A DNA stretch of 64,000 bases from an uncultured Methanospirillum sp. Its GTDB lineage: Archaea; Halobacteriota; Methanomicrobia; Methanomicrobiales; Methanospirillaceae. Made by a program: the position numbers and the translations under genes. Positions 29,541 to 38,719 of the stretch are shown piece by piece. The notes beneath the pieces were generated by a model. The model did no database searches and was not told the origin of the DNA. It worked only from the letters and a program-made list of their open reading frames with translations. Numbering within the stretch: position 1 is the stretch's first letter; every line of letters begins with the position of its first letter. The stretch covers positions 1,922,001-1,986,000 of the forward strand of contig NZ_OY764544.1 in assembly GCF_963668475.1 (NCBI RefSeq), in the 5' to 3' direction.

Positions 29541-31793
29541 ATGATCTTTTTCCCATTAAAATCAATATCGGCATTCCTTATCGGTATCCTGATTCTTCTC
29601 TGTCTTTGCAACTCTTCAATTGCAGAACAGAACGGGAACGTGGATAACGAACGCTCAGTAGTTCAATCGAATATCGTTAATCAAAACCAGAATTCCCTGC
29701 ATGTTTCTGCCGAACACGCGACAGACAGGCTTATTGTCCGGTATAATCCAGATAAGGTAAAGACGAAGTCAGAATTGATGTCTGTTCAGTCAATGGCAAA
29801 TGCAGAAGCGGGGTCTAACGTTATTCTGGATACTGGCAAAAATGGAATTCCCGGGATGCAGGTAGTACAAGTTACCAGTACAACACTGGAGAGTGCCATG
29901 GAATCATACCAGGCAAATCCTGATGTCCTGTATGTTGAACCAGATTACAAGATATCCTTAAGTCCGGGTGAAGAAACCGGAACTGCTCCGGTGATGGCCA
30001 GTATGCAGGCTGCCAGTACTACATATCCGAACGATCCCCAGTATCCAAGTCTCTGGGGGTTACATAATACCGGGCAGGCACCATTTTACGGAACGAATAA
30101 TGCAGATATTCAGGGTCCGTTGGCTTGGGGAGCAACGACCGGTTCACCGGGAGTTGTTGTTGCAGTTGTGGATACCGGGGTAGATTATTCCCATCCGGAT
30201 CTTGCATCAAACATCTGGACAAATCCCGGAGAGATAGCAGGAAACGGCATCGATGATGATGGAAACGGATATATCGATGATACGAAAGGGTGGAATTTCA
30301 TCGATAAGAACAATAATGCCATGGACGACAACGGGCATGGAACCCATTGTGCCGGGACCATTGCCGCGGTAGGAAACAATGGTATCGGGATTGCCGGTGT
30401 AACCTGGAAATGTAAGATCATGCCCCTGAAATTCCTCAATTCCCAGGGGGACGGGTATGTTTCTGATGCTATCTCTGCAATTTTATATGCAAATCAGAAG
30501 GGAGTTCCGATAATATCTCTCTCATGGGGTGGGCTCCAATCCCAGTCACTCAGGGATGCAATTGACGCATCATCAGCCGTGGTTGTCTGTGCAGCAGGAA
30601 ATACCGGTGCAAACGCAGATAGTTATCCGATATACCCTGCAGCATACACCAGTAGTAACGTCATATCAGTTGCTGCAACTGACTACCATGACAAACTGGC
30701 ATCCTTCTCGAATTATGGCACACAATCGGTGGATCTGGCTGCTCCCGGAGTTAGCATTTACAGCACTGCTCCATCAGGAGGATACAAATTTATGAACGGG
30801 ACATCCATGGCAACCCCTTATGTTTCAGGAGTTGCAGCTCTCATAAAATCCCAGAATCCTTCTATGACAGCAGCCCAGATAAAGAGCAGGATACTCAGCA
30901 ATTGCGACATTCTCTCATCATTATCAGGAAAAGTCGCAACTGGCGGAAGATTGAATGCTGCCAAAGCACTCGGAATCAGTAATCCTACTCCAACTTCAAC
31001 TCCTACACCATATCCTACACCAACTATAACCAGAACACCAACTCAAACCCAGACTCCGTATCCTACACCAACCGTGACCAGAACGCCTACTCAGACTCCG
31101 ACTCAATATCCAACCCCAACTATAACCAGAACACCAACTCAAACCCAGACTCCGTATCCTACACCAACCGTGACCAGAACGCCTACTCAGACTCCAACTC
31201 CATATCCAACCCCAACTATAACCAGTGCACCAACGTATACCCAGACTCCGTATCCTACAAATCAACCCTCGAATAATTGTGGAATATACAAAACAGATAC
31301 CAAGACAGGATTTCTCAGACAGGGACAGGCGATGGTATTAGGGTATTATATTCCGGCAGAGGGTCGATCCCGTATCGAATGGAAGATGAGTTCCTTTGGT
31401 TCGCCCAATACAGGAAAGGGACCTAATAAAAATGATAAATATGATAAAAAGTCAGGATACAGTTTTGTAAGCAAAGACTCCACAGTCTTTGATCTCTATA
31501 TCTGCAAAGATTGTAATCCGAAGTATTCGTATTGCATGGCAAATAAATACGCATATGGTCCGAATTCCTATGTTTCCATAACTCCTCCGGCGTCAGGTTC
31601 GACATATTATGCCCTGGTGTATGCAAGAAGCGGGAGTGGTACCTTCAACATGCAGGCAAACAGTTACAGATGTCCAGGAAATTCGGCAGGAATTACTGCA
31701 TCTATACAGTCGGTTCCGGATTCCAATGGAGCCGGAGATTCAGGAACCAGGACTGATGTTCCGATTCCAAAAGCAGAATTCGTGCCATATTAA
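29541..31793 (+). CDS. Subtilisin-like serine protease (S8) with Pro-Thr repeat linker and C-terminal domain
   Basis: Secreted S8 protease of 750 residues: signal peptide (1-28), an I9-type propeptide (about 55-145, ending PDVLYVEPDYKISLS), catalytic domain with Asp211 (VVDTGVDYSHPDL), His266 (NGHGTHCAG) and Ser422 (GTSMATP), a Thr-Pro repeat linker (about 482-573), and a C-terminal beta domain with six Cys, like pre-peptidase C-terminal domains. Starts exist at 29469 (TTG), 29490 and 29541; 29541 gives the best signal peptide and has GGGGGGT four bases upstream. Close relative of the partial protease at 1-1187. Confidence 0.88.
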   Translation: MIFFPLKSISAFLIGILILLCLCNSSIAEQNGNVDNERSVVQSNIVNQNQNSLHVSAEHATDRLIVRYNPDKVKTKSELMSVQSMANAEAGSNVILDTGKNGIPGMQVVQVTSTTLESAMESYQANPDVLYVEPDYKISLSPGEETGTAPVMASMQAASTTYPNDPQYPSLWGLHNTGQAPFYGTNNADIQGPLAWGATTGSPGVVVAVVDTGVDYSHPDLASNIWTNPGEIAGNGIDDDGNGYIDDTKGWNFIDKNNNAMDDNGHGTHCAGTIAAVGNNGIGIAGVTWKCKIMPLKFLNSQGDGYVSDAISAILYANQKGVPIISLSWGGLQSQSLRDAIDASSAVVVCAAGNTGANADSYPIYPAAYTSSNVISVAATDYHDKLASFSNYGTQSVDLAAPGVSIYSTAPSGGYKFMNGTSMATPYVSGVAALIKSQNPSMTAAQIKSRILSNCDILSSLSGKVATGGRLNAAKALGISNPTPTSTPTPYPTPTITRTPTQTQTPYPTPTVTRTPTQTPTQYPTPTITRTPTQTQTPYPTPTVTRTPTQTPTPYPTPTITSAPTYTQTPYPTNQPSNNCGIYKTDTKTGFLRQGQAMVLGYYIPAEGRSRIEWKMSSFGSPNTGKGPNKNDKYDKKSGYSFVSKDSTVFDLYICKDCNPKYSYCMANKYAYGPNSYVSITPPASGSTYYALVYARSGSGTFNMQANSYRCPGNSAGITASIQSVPDSNGAGDSGTRTDVPIPKAEFVPY
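30984..31260 (+). repeat. 48-bp / 96-bp tandem repeats encoding a Thr-Pro linker
   Basis: Five 16-codon units of form TPT-I/V-T-RTPTQT-x-TPYP. Alternate units (I-type and V-type) match best, so the recent duplication unit is 96 bp; two long copies are nearly identical. The region encodes an extended, likely O-glycosylated spacer between protease and C-terminal domain and is prone to length change. Confidence 0.9.
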
Positions 31794-31898
31794 TAGGAGA
31801 GAGTATTCAGGTAACCATCCTTTGAAGGTCATCGGGTTCATGGTTCAAAGCCGGGACTCATAAGGTATCCTTTTATTATCCGGTGGCTTAATTCTAGT

Positions 31899-32330
31899 AT
31901 GCATAAGACAACCTTGGGGATTATAGGCCTTATTCTTGGAGTTGTTGCCGTACTAGATGGATTTTATGCCATCGCTTTACGTTCAATGTCCATGGCCGGA
32001 GGATATCTTCTTCTGGCGGTTGTTGCAGGAGTATTTCTTACCCGGTTTTTTTGTGCATCATGCCCAATCAAGGGCACCTGTGTTCACATCCTCCCCGGAT
32101 ATATCGCACGGTTGTGGAAAGTAGCACCCGGACCATATACTACCGGAAAACTCCTCATCTCCGGATTACTCTTAGTCATAATTTTCCTGCCTCCCATACC
32201 CTCACTGGTCACATCACCAGCCCTGATGCTCATCTACCTGGTTTTTTTAGTTTTAGCGGCAGTTACCAGTATACGATTTTTATGTCCGGGTTGTGGGAAC
32301 AGGTTCTGTCCGTTCATGAAAGAAGGTTAA
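31899..32330 (+). CDS. Four-helix membrane protein with two Cys clusters
   Basis: 143 residues with four hydrophobic helices arranged as two hairpins. After each hairpin comes a similar Cys cluster: RFFCASCPIKGTC (about 49-61) and RFLCPGCGNRFCP (about 126-138), each C-x2-C followed by a third Cys. The repeat suggests internal duplication and a metal or Fe-S site, or a thiol redox pair, at the membrane face. Family unknown to me. It stands alone between the protease and the acetoacetate-decarboxylase-like gene. Confidence 0.72.
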   Translation: MHKTTLGIIGLILGVVAVLDGFYAIALRSMSMAGGYLLLAVVAGVFLTRFFCASCPIKGTCVHILPGYIARLWKVAPGPYTTGKLLISGLLLVIIFLPPIPSLVTSPALMLIYLVFLVLAAVTSIRFLCPGCGNRFCPFMKEG

Positions 32331-32570
32331 TTCCTTAAGTGGAACAATATTCAATGGAATCTGATAGAACTCTTCCGGATGAGAAAAAAGGAACATGAAA
32401 AATATGACTATTACCGATTGTTACATCGTTCAGGTTAAATATCAAACATTCCTGATTTGCATGTTTGCATTAATGATCACTTCAATTCAACCTCCCGGTA
32501 TCATGCTCATGTACTAGAAATTACTGGATCTCCCAATACTTTCATTTACCACATGAGCATATAGAGGGGT

Positions 32571-33398
32571 ATGGATCCAGTCATACAGGTATTCCTCGCC
32601 GGGTCGCTGATTCTGATACTGCTACTGATCACAACCACCACCGTTGCTTCTGTGGAGCAAAAGGCAGATAATAAAACTCTGGGCATGCCAATCAATAGCC
32701 CTGCATATCCTGCACCCCCGAACCGGTTCAATAATCGGGAATACTTCATAATCACGTATGAGACAGATCCTGCTGTCCTGGAAAAAGTAGTTCCCTATCC
32801 CCTGAAGGTCGTAGAACCGATAGTCAAGTATGAATTCATCAGAATGCCGGACTCATCCGGACTTGGCGATTATACCGAGTCGGGACAGGTCATCCCGGTG
32901 GAGTTCAACGGTACCCGCGGCCTCTTTGTCCTCTCTATGTACCTGGATAATGAGCCTGCCATTCTTGCAGGCAGGGAGATATGGGGATTTCCCAAAAAGT
33001 ATGGCCTTCCTTCACTGAAAGTTGATCCCGTTAGCAGAGACACCCTTGTTGGAAGGCTCTATTACGGAGAACTCGAAGTTGCCAGGGGGACGATGGGATA
33101 CAAATGGCAGGCTCTGCCTACGGATGATATCAAAAAATATCTCGAAGACACTCCAAATTACCTGATAAAGGTCATCCCTGATGTGGATGGCAGCCCGAAG
33201 ATCCATCAGCTCGTCAGGTATCATCTGGGTAATGTCACGGTTCACGGTGCCTGGACCGGTCCGACAGATCTTGAGCTCTTCAGGCATGCCCTGGCACCGG
33301 TTGCTGATCTGCCGGTAAAGAAAGTTGTATCAGGAGTCCATTTTGTCAGTGATCTGACGCTTCTTCCCGGAACTGTGGAGTACGATTATCAGACCTGA
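32571..33398 (+). CDS. Acetoacetate decarboxylase-like protein with export signal
   Basis: 275 residues. Residues 35-270 match the acetoacetate decarboxylase family: PNRFNNREYFIITYETDP, then GREIWGFPKKYG, where the Schiff-base Lys is 142 or 143, and GYKWQALP. Enzymes of this family decarboxylate beta-keto acids through a lysine imine. Unusually, the protein starts with a strong hydrophobic segment (VFLAGSLILILLLITTTTVAS), so it is exported or membrane-tethered. No pathway partner is adjacent. Confidence 0.82.
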   Translation: MDPVIQVFLAGSLILILLLITTTTVASVEQKADNKTLGMPINSPAYPAPPNRFNNREYFIITYETDPAVLEKVVPYPLKVVEPIVKYEFIRMPDSSGLGDYTESGQVIPVEFNGTRGLFVLSMYLDNEPAILAGREIWGFPKKYGLPSLKVDPVSRDTLVGRLYYGELEVARGTMGYKWQALPTDDIKKYLEDTPNYLIKVIPDVDGSPKIHQLVRYHLGNVTVHGAWTGPTDLELFRHALAPVADLPVKKVVSGVHFVSDLTLLPGTVEYDYQT

Positions 33399-33843
33399 AA
33401 ATCTCTCTTTTTAAGTATAAAATATGCTGATTGGCTATTAGTGTGCTCTCCGGGTATAATCAGCAATCAGATTCGGAAGGTTCCGGCCTGATGATGTTAC
33501 AGTGCTCTTTACGGTAAAATCAGCCGTTGGTCCATACCCCATTGTTCTCTGCTGATTCCCGGGGACGTGTGACTGTCAGCGGTGAGTACTTTAACCATTG
33601 AACGAGGTCACTGAATTTTAGGAGATTCTGATCAGGTTTTCGATTTCCCACTACTCAAACCACATTCGAGTTGCAACTACAGTTCTGAAGGTAGGGATGG
33701 CTCACGGGTTTCTGAACCTGGAGATATACGGTTGCATAATGAGAACCGCATTGGTGATGGGAAAGATAGATGAAGAGGGCATTTCATATATTCAGGATAG
33801 ATAACAGCAGTCCAGGACGGCTCTAAAGTACACAACCGGGGAT
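33399..33843. repeat. Spacer holding copy 1 of a degenerate coding repeat (33441-33569)
   Basis: 33441-33569 matches 42553-42685 at about 80 percent. On the minus strand both copies encode similar peptides (QRTMGYGPTADFTVKST here, QRTMGYEPMADFTTKST there), so they are remains of one protein family rather than a regulatory element. Each copy lies a few hundred bases from a MntA-type gene. No intact gene is present. Confidence 0.55.
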
Positions 33844-34149
33844 ATGATGACATCAGCAGTACAAACAAAGGATATATCATCCACGCTTCATCTCTCGCTG
33901 AATGTCGTGAAGGAACGGTACCACGTGGATAAACTTGCCCTCTTCGGCTCCCGTGCCCGGGGTGAGGCCCGCGAGGACAGCGATATTGATATTCTGGTGG
34001 ACTTTGCTCCCGGTGCCGACCTTCTTGATCTCTCTGGTCTGAAACTCTACTTTGAGGATATTTTTGGCAGGCCGGTCGATGTTGTACCAAGACGGGCGAT
34101 TCGTGAAGAACTCAGGGAAGCAATCCTAGCAGATGCGATTGACATATGA
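33844..34149 (+). CDS. mntA: MntA-type nucleotidyltransferase antitoxin
   Basis: 101-residue minimal nucleotidyltransferase. The active site GSRARGEAREDSDIDILVDF has the GSx10DxD pattern intact. MntA antitoxins are known to silence HepT by attaching AMP to a tyrosine next to its active site. The gene overlaps the HepT gene by four bases (ATGA at 34146), the classic arrangement. Two adjacent ATGs (33844, 33847) are possible starts. Confidence 0.93.
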   Translation: MMTSAVQTKDISSTLHLSLNVVKERYHVDKLALFGSRARGEAREDSDIDILVDFAPGADLLDLSGLKLYFEDIFGRPVDVVPRRAIREELREAILADAIDI

Positions 34150-34487
34150 GAAACTGGGTCCTCTATCTCCATGATATCAACGAGGCCATTTCAACGATAC
34201 ATGAATTCATCGCAGGGATGACCCTCGAAGAGTTTTCACTGGATAAGAAGACCATGAGTGCAGTCAGGGATCAGATCATGATCATCGGGGAAGCAGTAAA
34301 CCACCTTCCTGATGAGATTCTATCAGAGTATCCCCAGGTTCCGTGGAGGGATATTGTCGGGATGAGAAACGTCCTGGTTCACTCGTATTTCCGGACCGAT
34401 CCGGAATTGCTCTTCCTGGTTGCCACCGAGCGGCTTGCATCACTATCCATGGTCATCACCGGGATGATCAAAGAGTATCGCCTATGA
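34146..34487 (+). CDS. hepT: HepT-type HEPN toxin (DUF86)
   Basis: 113-residue HEPN RNase toxin. The catalytic motif R-x4-H-x-Y is intact in RNVLVHSYF (about 83-91), and Tyr is the residue that MntA modifies in the family. The N-terminal helix MRNWVLYLHDINEAI and EAVNHLP are typical. It is the only complete toxin-antitoxin pair in this region, and so a useful reference for the broken copies at 43407-43750 and 44458-44826. Confidence 0.93.
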   Translation: MRNWVLYLHDINEAISTIHEFIAGMTLEEFSLDKKTMSAVRDQIMIIGEAVNHLPDEILSEYPQVPWRDIVGMRNVLVHSYFRTDPELLFLVATERLASLSMVITGMIKEYRL

Positions 34488-34843
34488 AAATGGAGTTTCA
34501 TAACCTGCTTGTTGATTTCTCCCGGCTTTTTGGCGTGACGACTGATGGATTCTCTTTTTGTCAGTCGCTTTTTTGACCTAATCTTTGGGTTCTAATACAA
34601 GGCATCCCAGGTACCATAACCTGGCACCGGCCGGCTGGGTACCTGATCATTGTCACATGGTCGATATCTCCCAGGCCAGGAATTATCCGAAACAGCGAGG
34701 AACAGAGCACCCAAGGAGGTTAGGGTTTTTCATCGCGAAAGAACGATATCACCCGGATAAATATGTAATCGTTATTTCCGCCCTCAGTTAAGGACACAGG
34801 GATTGTCCACGACTCAGTACCCGGGTCCGCTTTTTTCCACGAA
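34488..34843. other. Spacer with a possible MntA fragment
   Basis: About 34739-34780 encodes AKERYHPDKYV in a short frame, close to VKERYHVDKLA before the active site of the intact MntA, then the match ends. It may be a trace of another mntA copy. The rest shows no gene. Confidence 0.35.
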
Positions 34844-35518
34844 TCAGGCGTCAATACCGGACGCTATCTCGATTAACAGACGGTATAACTCTTCAGGCTG
34901 GTCAGCCATGGGAACGTGTGATGATGATAACTCAACAAACGTCCAGCCATCCGGACTGGCCTCGATCTTCTTCTTGGCAACACCGGTTACAGCCGAATAT
35001 TCACTTTTTGTACAGAAAATGTAGGTCTTTGGAATTGGCCGGATAATCTGTGGATCAAAATCCAGGGGCTCCACATATGGAGGTACCGGATCAGGAATGA
35101 GTACCTGTTCTCCTGATGATATCATCCCCTGTTTCAGCAGTGAATACAGAGAGTCTCCGGGATCCGGAACTGCTGCGTCCAGATACACAAGATGACTAAT
35201 ATTATTCGCCATCGATGCAGCCACCCCGGTGATCACCATTCCGCCATAACTATGCCCGACAAGCATGACATGGTGCAGGTTGTTTTCCCTGATAACAGTG
35301 ATTATTTCTCCGATGTGTCCGCTCAGGCTACCGGTCAGTTCATCAGTAAGTGCGGGTGCAAAAACCCGGTGATTCTCTGCTGAGAGTGCAGTCATCGTTC
35401 CCTCCCAGTACCTGGCACCCATTTTGCCATCTTCGGTATGGACGGGGTCTCCGGTTGTGAGAAGGTTCCATGTCCGGGTAGACATGTTTCCCCCGTGCAC
35501 CAGGACAATATCTGTCAT
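34844..35518 (-). CDS. Cytoplasmic alpha/beta hydrolase (esterase-like)
   Basis: 224-residue hydrolase without signal peptide. Begins IVLVHGGNMSTRTW (oxyanion loop), nucleophile elbow VGHSYGGMV with Ser near 98, acid in the PKTYIFCTKSE region, and catalytic His in SSSHVPMADQPEEL. This pattern matches the plant methylesterase-like / EstC group of small esterases. Substrate unknown. Single gene. Confidence 0.87.
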   Translation of the reverse strand: MTDIVLVHGGNMSTRTWNLLTTGDPVHTEDGKMGARYWEGTMTALSAENHRVFAPALTDELTGSLSGHIGEIITVIRENNLHHVMLVGHSYGGMVITGVAASMANNISHLVYLDAAVPDPGDSLYSLLKQGMISSGEQVLIPDPVPPYVEPLDFDPQIIRPIPKTYIFCTKSEYSAVTGVAKKKIEASPDGWTFVELSSSHVPMADQPEELYRLLIEIASGIDA

Positions 35519-35862
35519 AATGTATCCAGAACAATAATGATTCAGGCAGTCTACTATCCTGATTTCTCGCCCTTTAATATAATACTATCAGATCTGTGAA
35601 ACAAACATCCAGGATAATATGAGAGAAAATTTAATTCAGTTCACAGATGTCCATCAGGGTTGTAGAGGTTGTCCCGTTTGTACATCTTTTTGAAAACCTC
35701 TATTCAGAATAATTGCCTTAAGCACCCCAGGTTTTTCTCTATCATACTCCGGACCGTGAGCATGGGACCCAGATGAGTTCATCCAACAAGGATGCCTAAT
35801 CAAAATGATGAATAATGAACCGGTTTGGATATTCACGGTTGATATACACACAAATATCTCTA
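35519..35862. other. Gene-free spacer
   Basis: No frame with family resemblance, RNA gene or repeat was found in this 344-bp stretch between two minus-strand genes. Confidence 0.5.
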
Positions 35863-36636
35863 TTACCGGAGATATTCAATCGAGATATCTGGTGTTTCTG
35901 CGATTCCCGGTTTTGCGAGCAGTTCTATCAGTCTGGCGCCACGTTCCGGATGAAAGAGGTTCGCAGAGGCCGCACTTCTGATGATCCAACAGGTATCCAG
36001 TCCCCGTTCGGTGCCGGCACAGGCAATCACCCTGACTCCTTCGGGTATCATCCCGGCATCGGTAGCCATCATAACACTTTCCAGGCAGACCAGGGTTCCG
36101 GGTGAGATCAACTCCAGAGTTTTGGCAATAATATCCAGGGATGTTACCTGCTGTAAATGAAGTCGTATTGAAAAACTTGGACCAAAGAAGGGAATAGTTC
36201 CCTTTACAACCGGGATCTGTAGTGCATCCAGTTTTTTCTGATTATCAGCGGTTATCTCCATGGGGACCCGTTTCTTTCCTTCCCGAATCCATTCATCACG
36301 GATTGATCTGAGCCCGGGATTTGTTGCAAACAGATCATGGTTCATCTGATCCATCTCCCAGTACATACCCTGGGGGCAGGTAACACAGATGATCGGTTTT
36401 CCCGGTGATGTTTCCGATATCTGTAAGGCACTTGATCCGGTAATTGAGGCAACCACGATGTAATCACATCGGGATGCTTCCTTTTTGACAATACTCACAA
36501 TACCTGATGTATTCTCAGGACCAGGAGAATCAAAGACAATCATATCATAAAAAAATGAGGATTTATCTTCAAATATTTTCTCCAATGCACCTCTATTGTC
36601 ATACGGAGATAGTTTAATAAAAACAGGACGATCCAC
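35863..36636 (-). CDS. Pyruvate kinase alpha/beta-domain-like protein
   Basis: 257 residues matching the stand-alone C-terminal domain of pyruvate kinase found in archaea (COG1751 type): FDSPGPENTSGIV, IVVASITGSSALQI, FFGPSFSIRLHLQQ, LVCLESVMMATDAGMIP and ACAGTERGLDTCWII. It lacks the catalytic barrel, so it is not a kinase by itself; role unknown, possibly ligand binding. Starts with GTG at 36636; no ATG is available in frame before family sequence begins. Confidence 0.75.
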   Translation of the reverse strand: MDRPVFIKLSPYDNRGALEKIFEDKSSFFYDMIVFDSPGPENTSGIVSIVKKEASRCDYIVVASITGSSALQISETSPGKPIICVTCPQGMYWEMDQMNHDLFATNPGLRSIRDEWIREGKKRVPMEITADNQKKLDALQIPVVKGTIPFFGPSFSIRLHLQQVTSLDIIAKTLELISPGTLVCLESVMMATDAGMIPEGVRVIACAGTERGLDTCWIIRSAASANLFHPERGARLIELLAKPGIAETPDISIEYLR

Positions 36637-36667
36637 TGGATTTCTGCTTTTAGTTCCTAAAAAAATT

Positions 36668-36900
36668 ATTACGTAGATAACGAATACAGTTCAAAACTGA
36701 CGAATTTTACCTGGGTTGGTGTATACAGTAGTACAAAGAGAGATCAGGACGGATTTTTAAAATATATTGATACTGAATGGGAAAGATCCTCAAAAAAGAT
36801 ACAAATCAGGCCTATTAACACACTCAATAACACGGAAGAGGATATACTTCCCGGACTAATTTATTATGCCCTTTGGATTAGTGGTACACGGAGAGATTGA
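36668..36900 (+). pseudogene. Possible remnant of a secreted protein
   Basis: A 77-codon open stretch without a start codon reads like real protein (LTNFTWVGVYSS..., ILPGLIYYALWIS) and is closed at both ends by stops (TAA before 36668, TGA 36898-36900). No family recognised. The surrounding 36637-37037 spacer holds nothing else clear. Confidence 0.3.
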
Positions 36901-37037
36901 GTATTATATCTCGCAGATAAACTCAATTAATTCGAAAAAAAAGTCAAAAAAGTAATCCCTGTTTTGGCTTCCCCTAACCGATTATAATGCTCACAGTATC
37001 CAGAACCTATTAAGTCTCAACTCCTCATTATTATCGT

Positions 37038-37211
37038 ATGAACTTAAAAATCGTCATCGAAGAAAACACCGAAGATGACGGTTTTATAATCAGTTGTCCC
37101 GCTCTTCCGGGCTGTCACTCCGAGGGTGAGACTGTAGAGGAAGCCCTCGTCAATATCAGGGATGCCATTCAGGGATGCCTCGTCGTTCGGGAGGTCAGGC
37201 TATCATGGTGA
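37038..37211 (+). pseudogene. Truncated hicB antitoxin copy
   Basis: The first 47 codons match the hicB gene at 50752 closely (MNLKIVIEENTEDDGF..., CPALPGCHSEGETVEEAL), including about 20 bases upstream of the ATG. After CQ..AIQGCL the match breaks and the frame ends RLSW-stop. The C-terminal 20 residues and any hicA are missing. Its end overlaps, antisense, the last codons of the GNAT gene. Confidence 0.8.
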
Positions 37212-37978
37212 CCGACATCAATACAGAGGAGCCGGTGATTACTGATGAATCCGTTCTTTTCAATTGTCCGCTGCGAACCTATATTCTCGACTCCACAGCC
37301 ACATACCGGAATCCAGCAGTTATTAACACAGGTCTCCTTCAACCATGATAAGATCCGGGTTGCATACCCACGCAATCTGAATTCGGGGCTTACCCAGACG
37401 CCGACATCATAATACGCCCATAGCGGGTGAATCCGGGTAATAAATCCACAACCGAGGATCATTTTCCTGTTCAGGCAGAGAACGATCTCACTCTTTTCGA
37501 TTGCAGTAGAGATCATATCCTTTGGTTCAAAAACCTCATCCTCCTGCATCTGAAGAAACGGCAGATCCTGAAGGGTTGCCAGCCGAAACGAGATATCCGG
37601 ATCCCCGGGTATTGTTACTTGAGCGAAATCACGATAGATGAGACCAACCTCGTGATACGAGTTCATCCGGGAGCAGCATTTCATCAATACCTGATCAAAC
37701 GATTGAACCAGTATTCTTTCAACATTGCAGGTTTTGACAATCTCTGGAAAATGTAAAGTAATATCAGACCCGAAGGTGTCCTTAACGAAAAATTCAAGCA
37801 TCACTCCCCCCTTCATGATTGCATAGCCGATAATGGTCCCACAATGAGAGAGAATCACTGCATCAGCATGGGGGATCTGTAGTTCCAGATATAAATCCTG
37901 AAATTCAGGAAGAGAACTGAGATGCGTTATCCTCATAGTCTCTATTTCCTGGAGAGTTGCTCCATTGACTGATATCAT
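37169..37978 (-). CDS. GNAT-family N-acetyltransferase, C-terminus run into hicB remnant
   Basis: 269 residues. The C-terminal half (about 125-255) is a GNAT domain: FRLATLQDLPFLQ, GVWVSPEFRLRGYATRILSWL with the acetyl-CoA loop R-x2-G-Y/A, and ENIGSQRTIEKNGF. The first half resembles the paired, degenerate acetyltransferase lobe common in methanogens. The last ~14 residues (GHHDSLTSRTTRHP) are encoded antisense to the truncated hicB copy, so the original gene end was probably lost when the junction formed. The GNAT core seems complete. Confidence 0.8.
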   Translation of the reverse strand: MISVNGATLQEIETMRITHLSSLPEFQDLYLELQIPHADAVILSHCGTIIGYAIMKGGVMLEFFVKDTFGSDITLHFPEIVKTCNVERILVQSFDQVLMKCCSRMNSYHEVGLIYRDFAQVTIPGDPDISFRLATLQDLPFLQMQEDEVFEPKDMISTAIEKSEIVLCLNRKMILGCGFITRIHPLWAYYDVGVWVSPEFRLRGYATRILSWLKETCVNNCWIPVCGCGVENIGSQRTIEKNGFISNHRLLCIDVGHHDSLTSRTTRHP

Positions 37979-38035
37979 GCGTTATCATCGTTTTTGAGAG
38001 GGTGGAATATAAATACCAGTCATATGTTCCGGATC

Positions 38036-38225
38036 ATCCCGGTTGTCACTCCGAGAATGGGAAAGTAGAAGAAGCCCTCGTCATTATCAGAGAGGCTCTT
38101 TGTTCTCAATGTACAGGCACAAACGAGTCAGAATGCCCGGGTCATTGAGATCGCCGAATAAAGGGTCAAACAAGGCATGGATGATACCTCATCGGTCCAA
38201 TTTCAAGATCCCGCTCCTCGGCTAG
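38036..38225 (+). pseudogene. Degenerate hicB-hicA remnant
   Basis: 38036-38161 aligns with the middle and end of hicB (GGTTGTCACTCCGAG, GAAGAAGCCCTCGTCA, GGGTCATTGAGATCGCCG then TAA), with frame breaks. 38163-38187 matches hicA (GGTCAAACA.GGCATGGATG). Start, both active regions and reading frames are gone. Confidence 0.75.
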
Positions 38226-38719
38226 GTAGAATTGAGAATGGCAATAGCCAAGGGAAGTCGGTCATATTGACATAGTATTCAGTAATTTTTTGATGCGTAA
38301 AAAAAATGAAACTACTCGAGTAGTCGTTTCATATCTAATACTTTACCCATTTCACTTCAGGACCCCTATTATTATTAGTGATGAAATAACCATCAAATAG
38401 GAAATCCAATATTTTACAAAAATATCCATAGAAATGGCATTGTTGTCCCTCATTCACTTTACAATGAAATTAAATCTGAACTAAATTAGCGTTTAGGTGG
38501 TGAAAGAATATATTTTTTTTATTTAAAGTAGTTCGCGATTCTCTCAGATACATATTTATTCAATGAAATAACCATCAAATAGAAAATCTCTCCGATTTGA
38601 AAAAGGAAGTAAATATTCGGGCATTTTGATTCAAGTATCAACCATCAAACAATAAGAAATAAGTCAATAAATAATAAAAATTGCAGGAAATACCAACCTG
38701 TAACCAATGAAGAAATCCA
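38226..38719. repeat. AT-rich spacer with a 26-bp direct repeat and a hairpin
   Basis: Two copies of atgaaataaccatcaaatag-(a/g)aaatc lie at 38381-38406 and 38563-38588, one mismatch, 182 bp apart; a third partial (accatcaaa) is at about 38641. A palindrome ACTACTCGAGTAGT (38311-38324) sits inside a longer imperfect inverted repeat ATGAAAC...GTTTCAT (38306-38332). No gene. Confidence 0.6.

Noticed and set aside
34585..34791. A 68-codon frame with AKERYHPDKY considered as a gene
   Set aside because: Only about ten residues resemble MntA and the active site is absent; noted only as a possible fragment.
38381..38588. Repeats considered as a CRISPR remnant
   Set aside because: Only two full copies 182 bp apart, no regular spacers, and no cas gene in the window.
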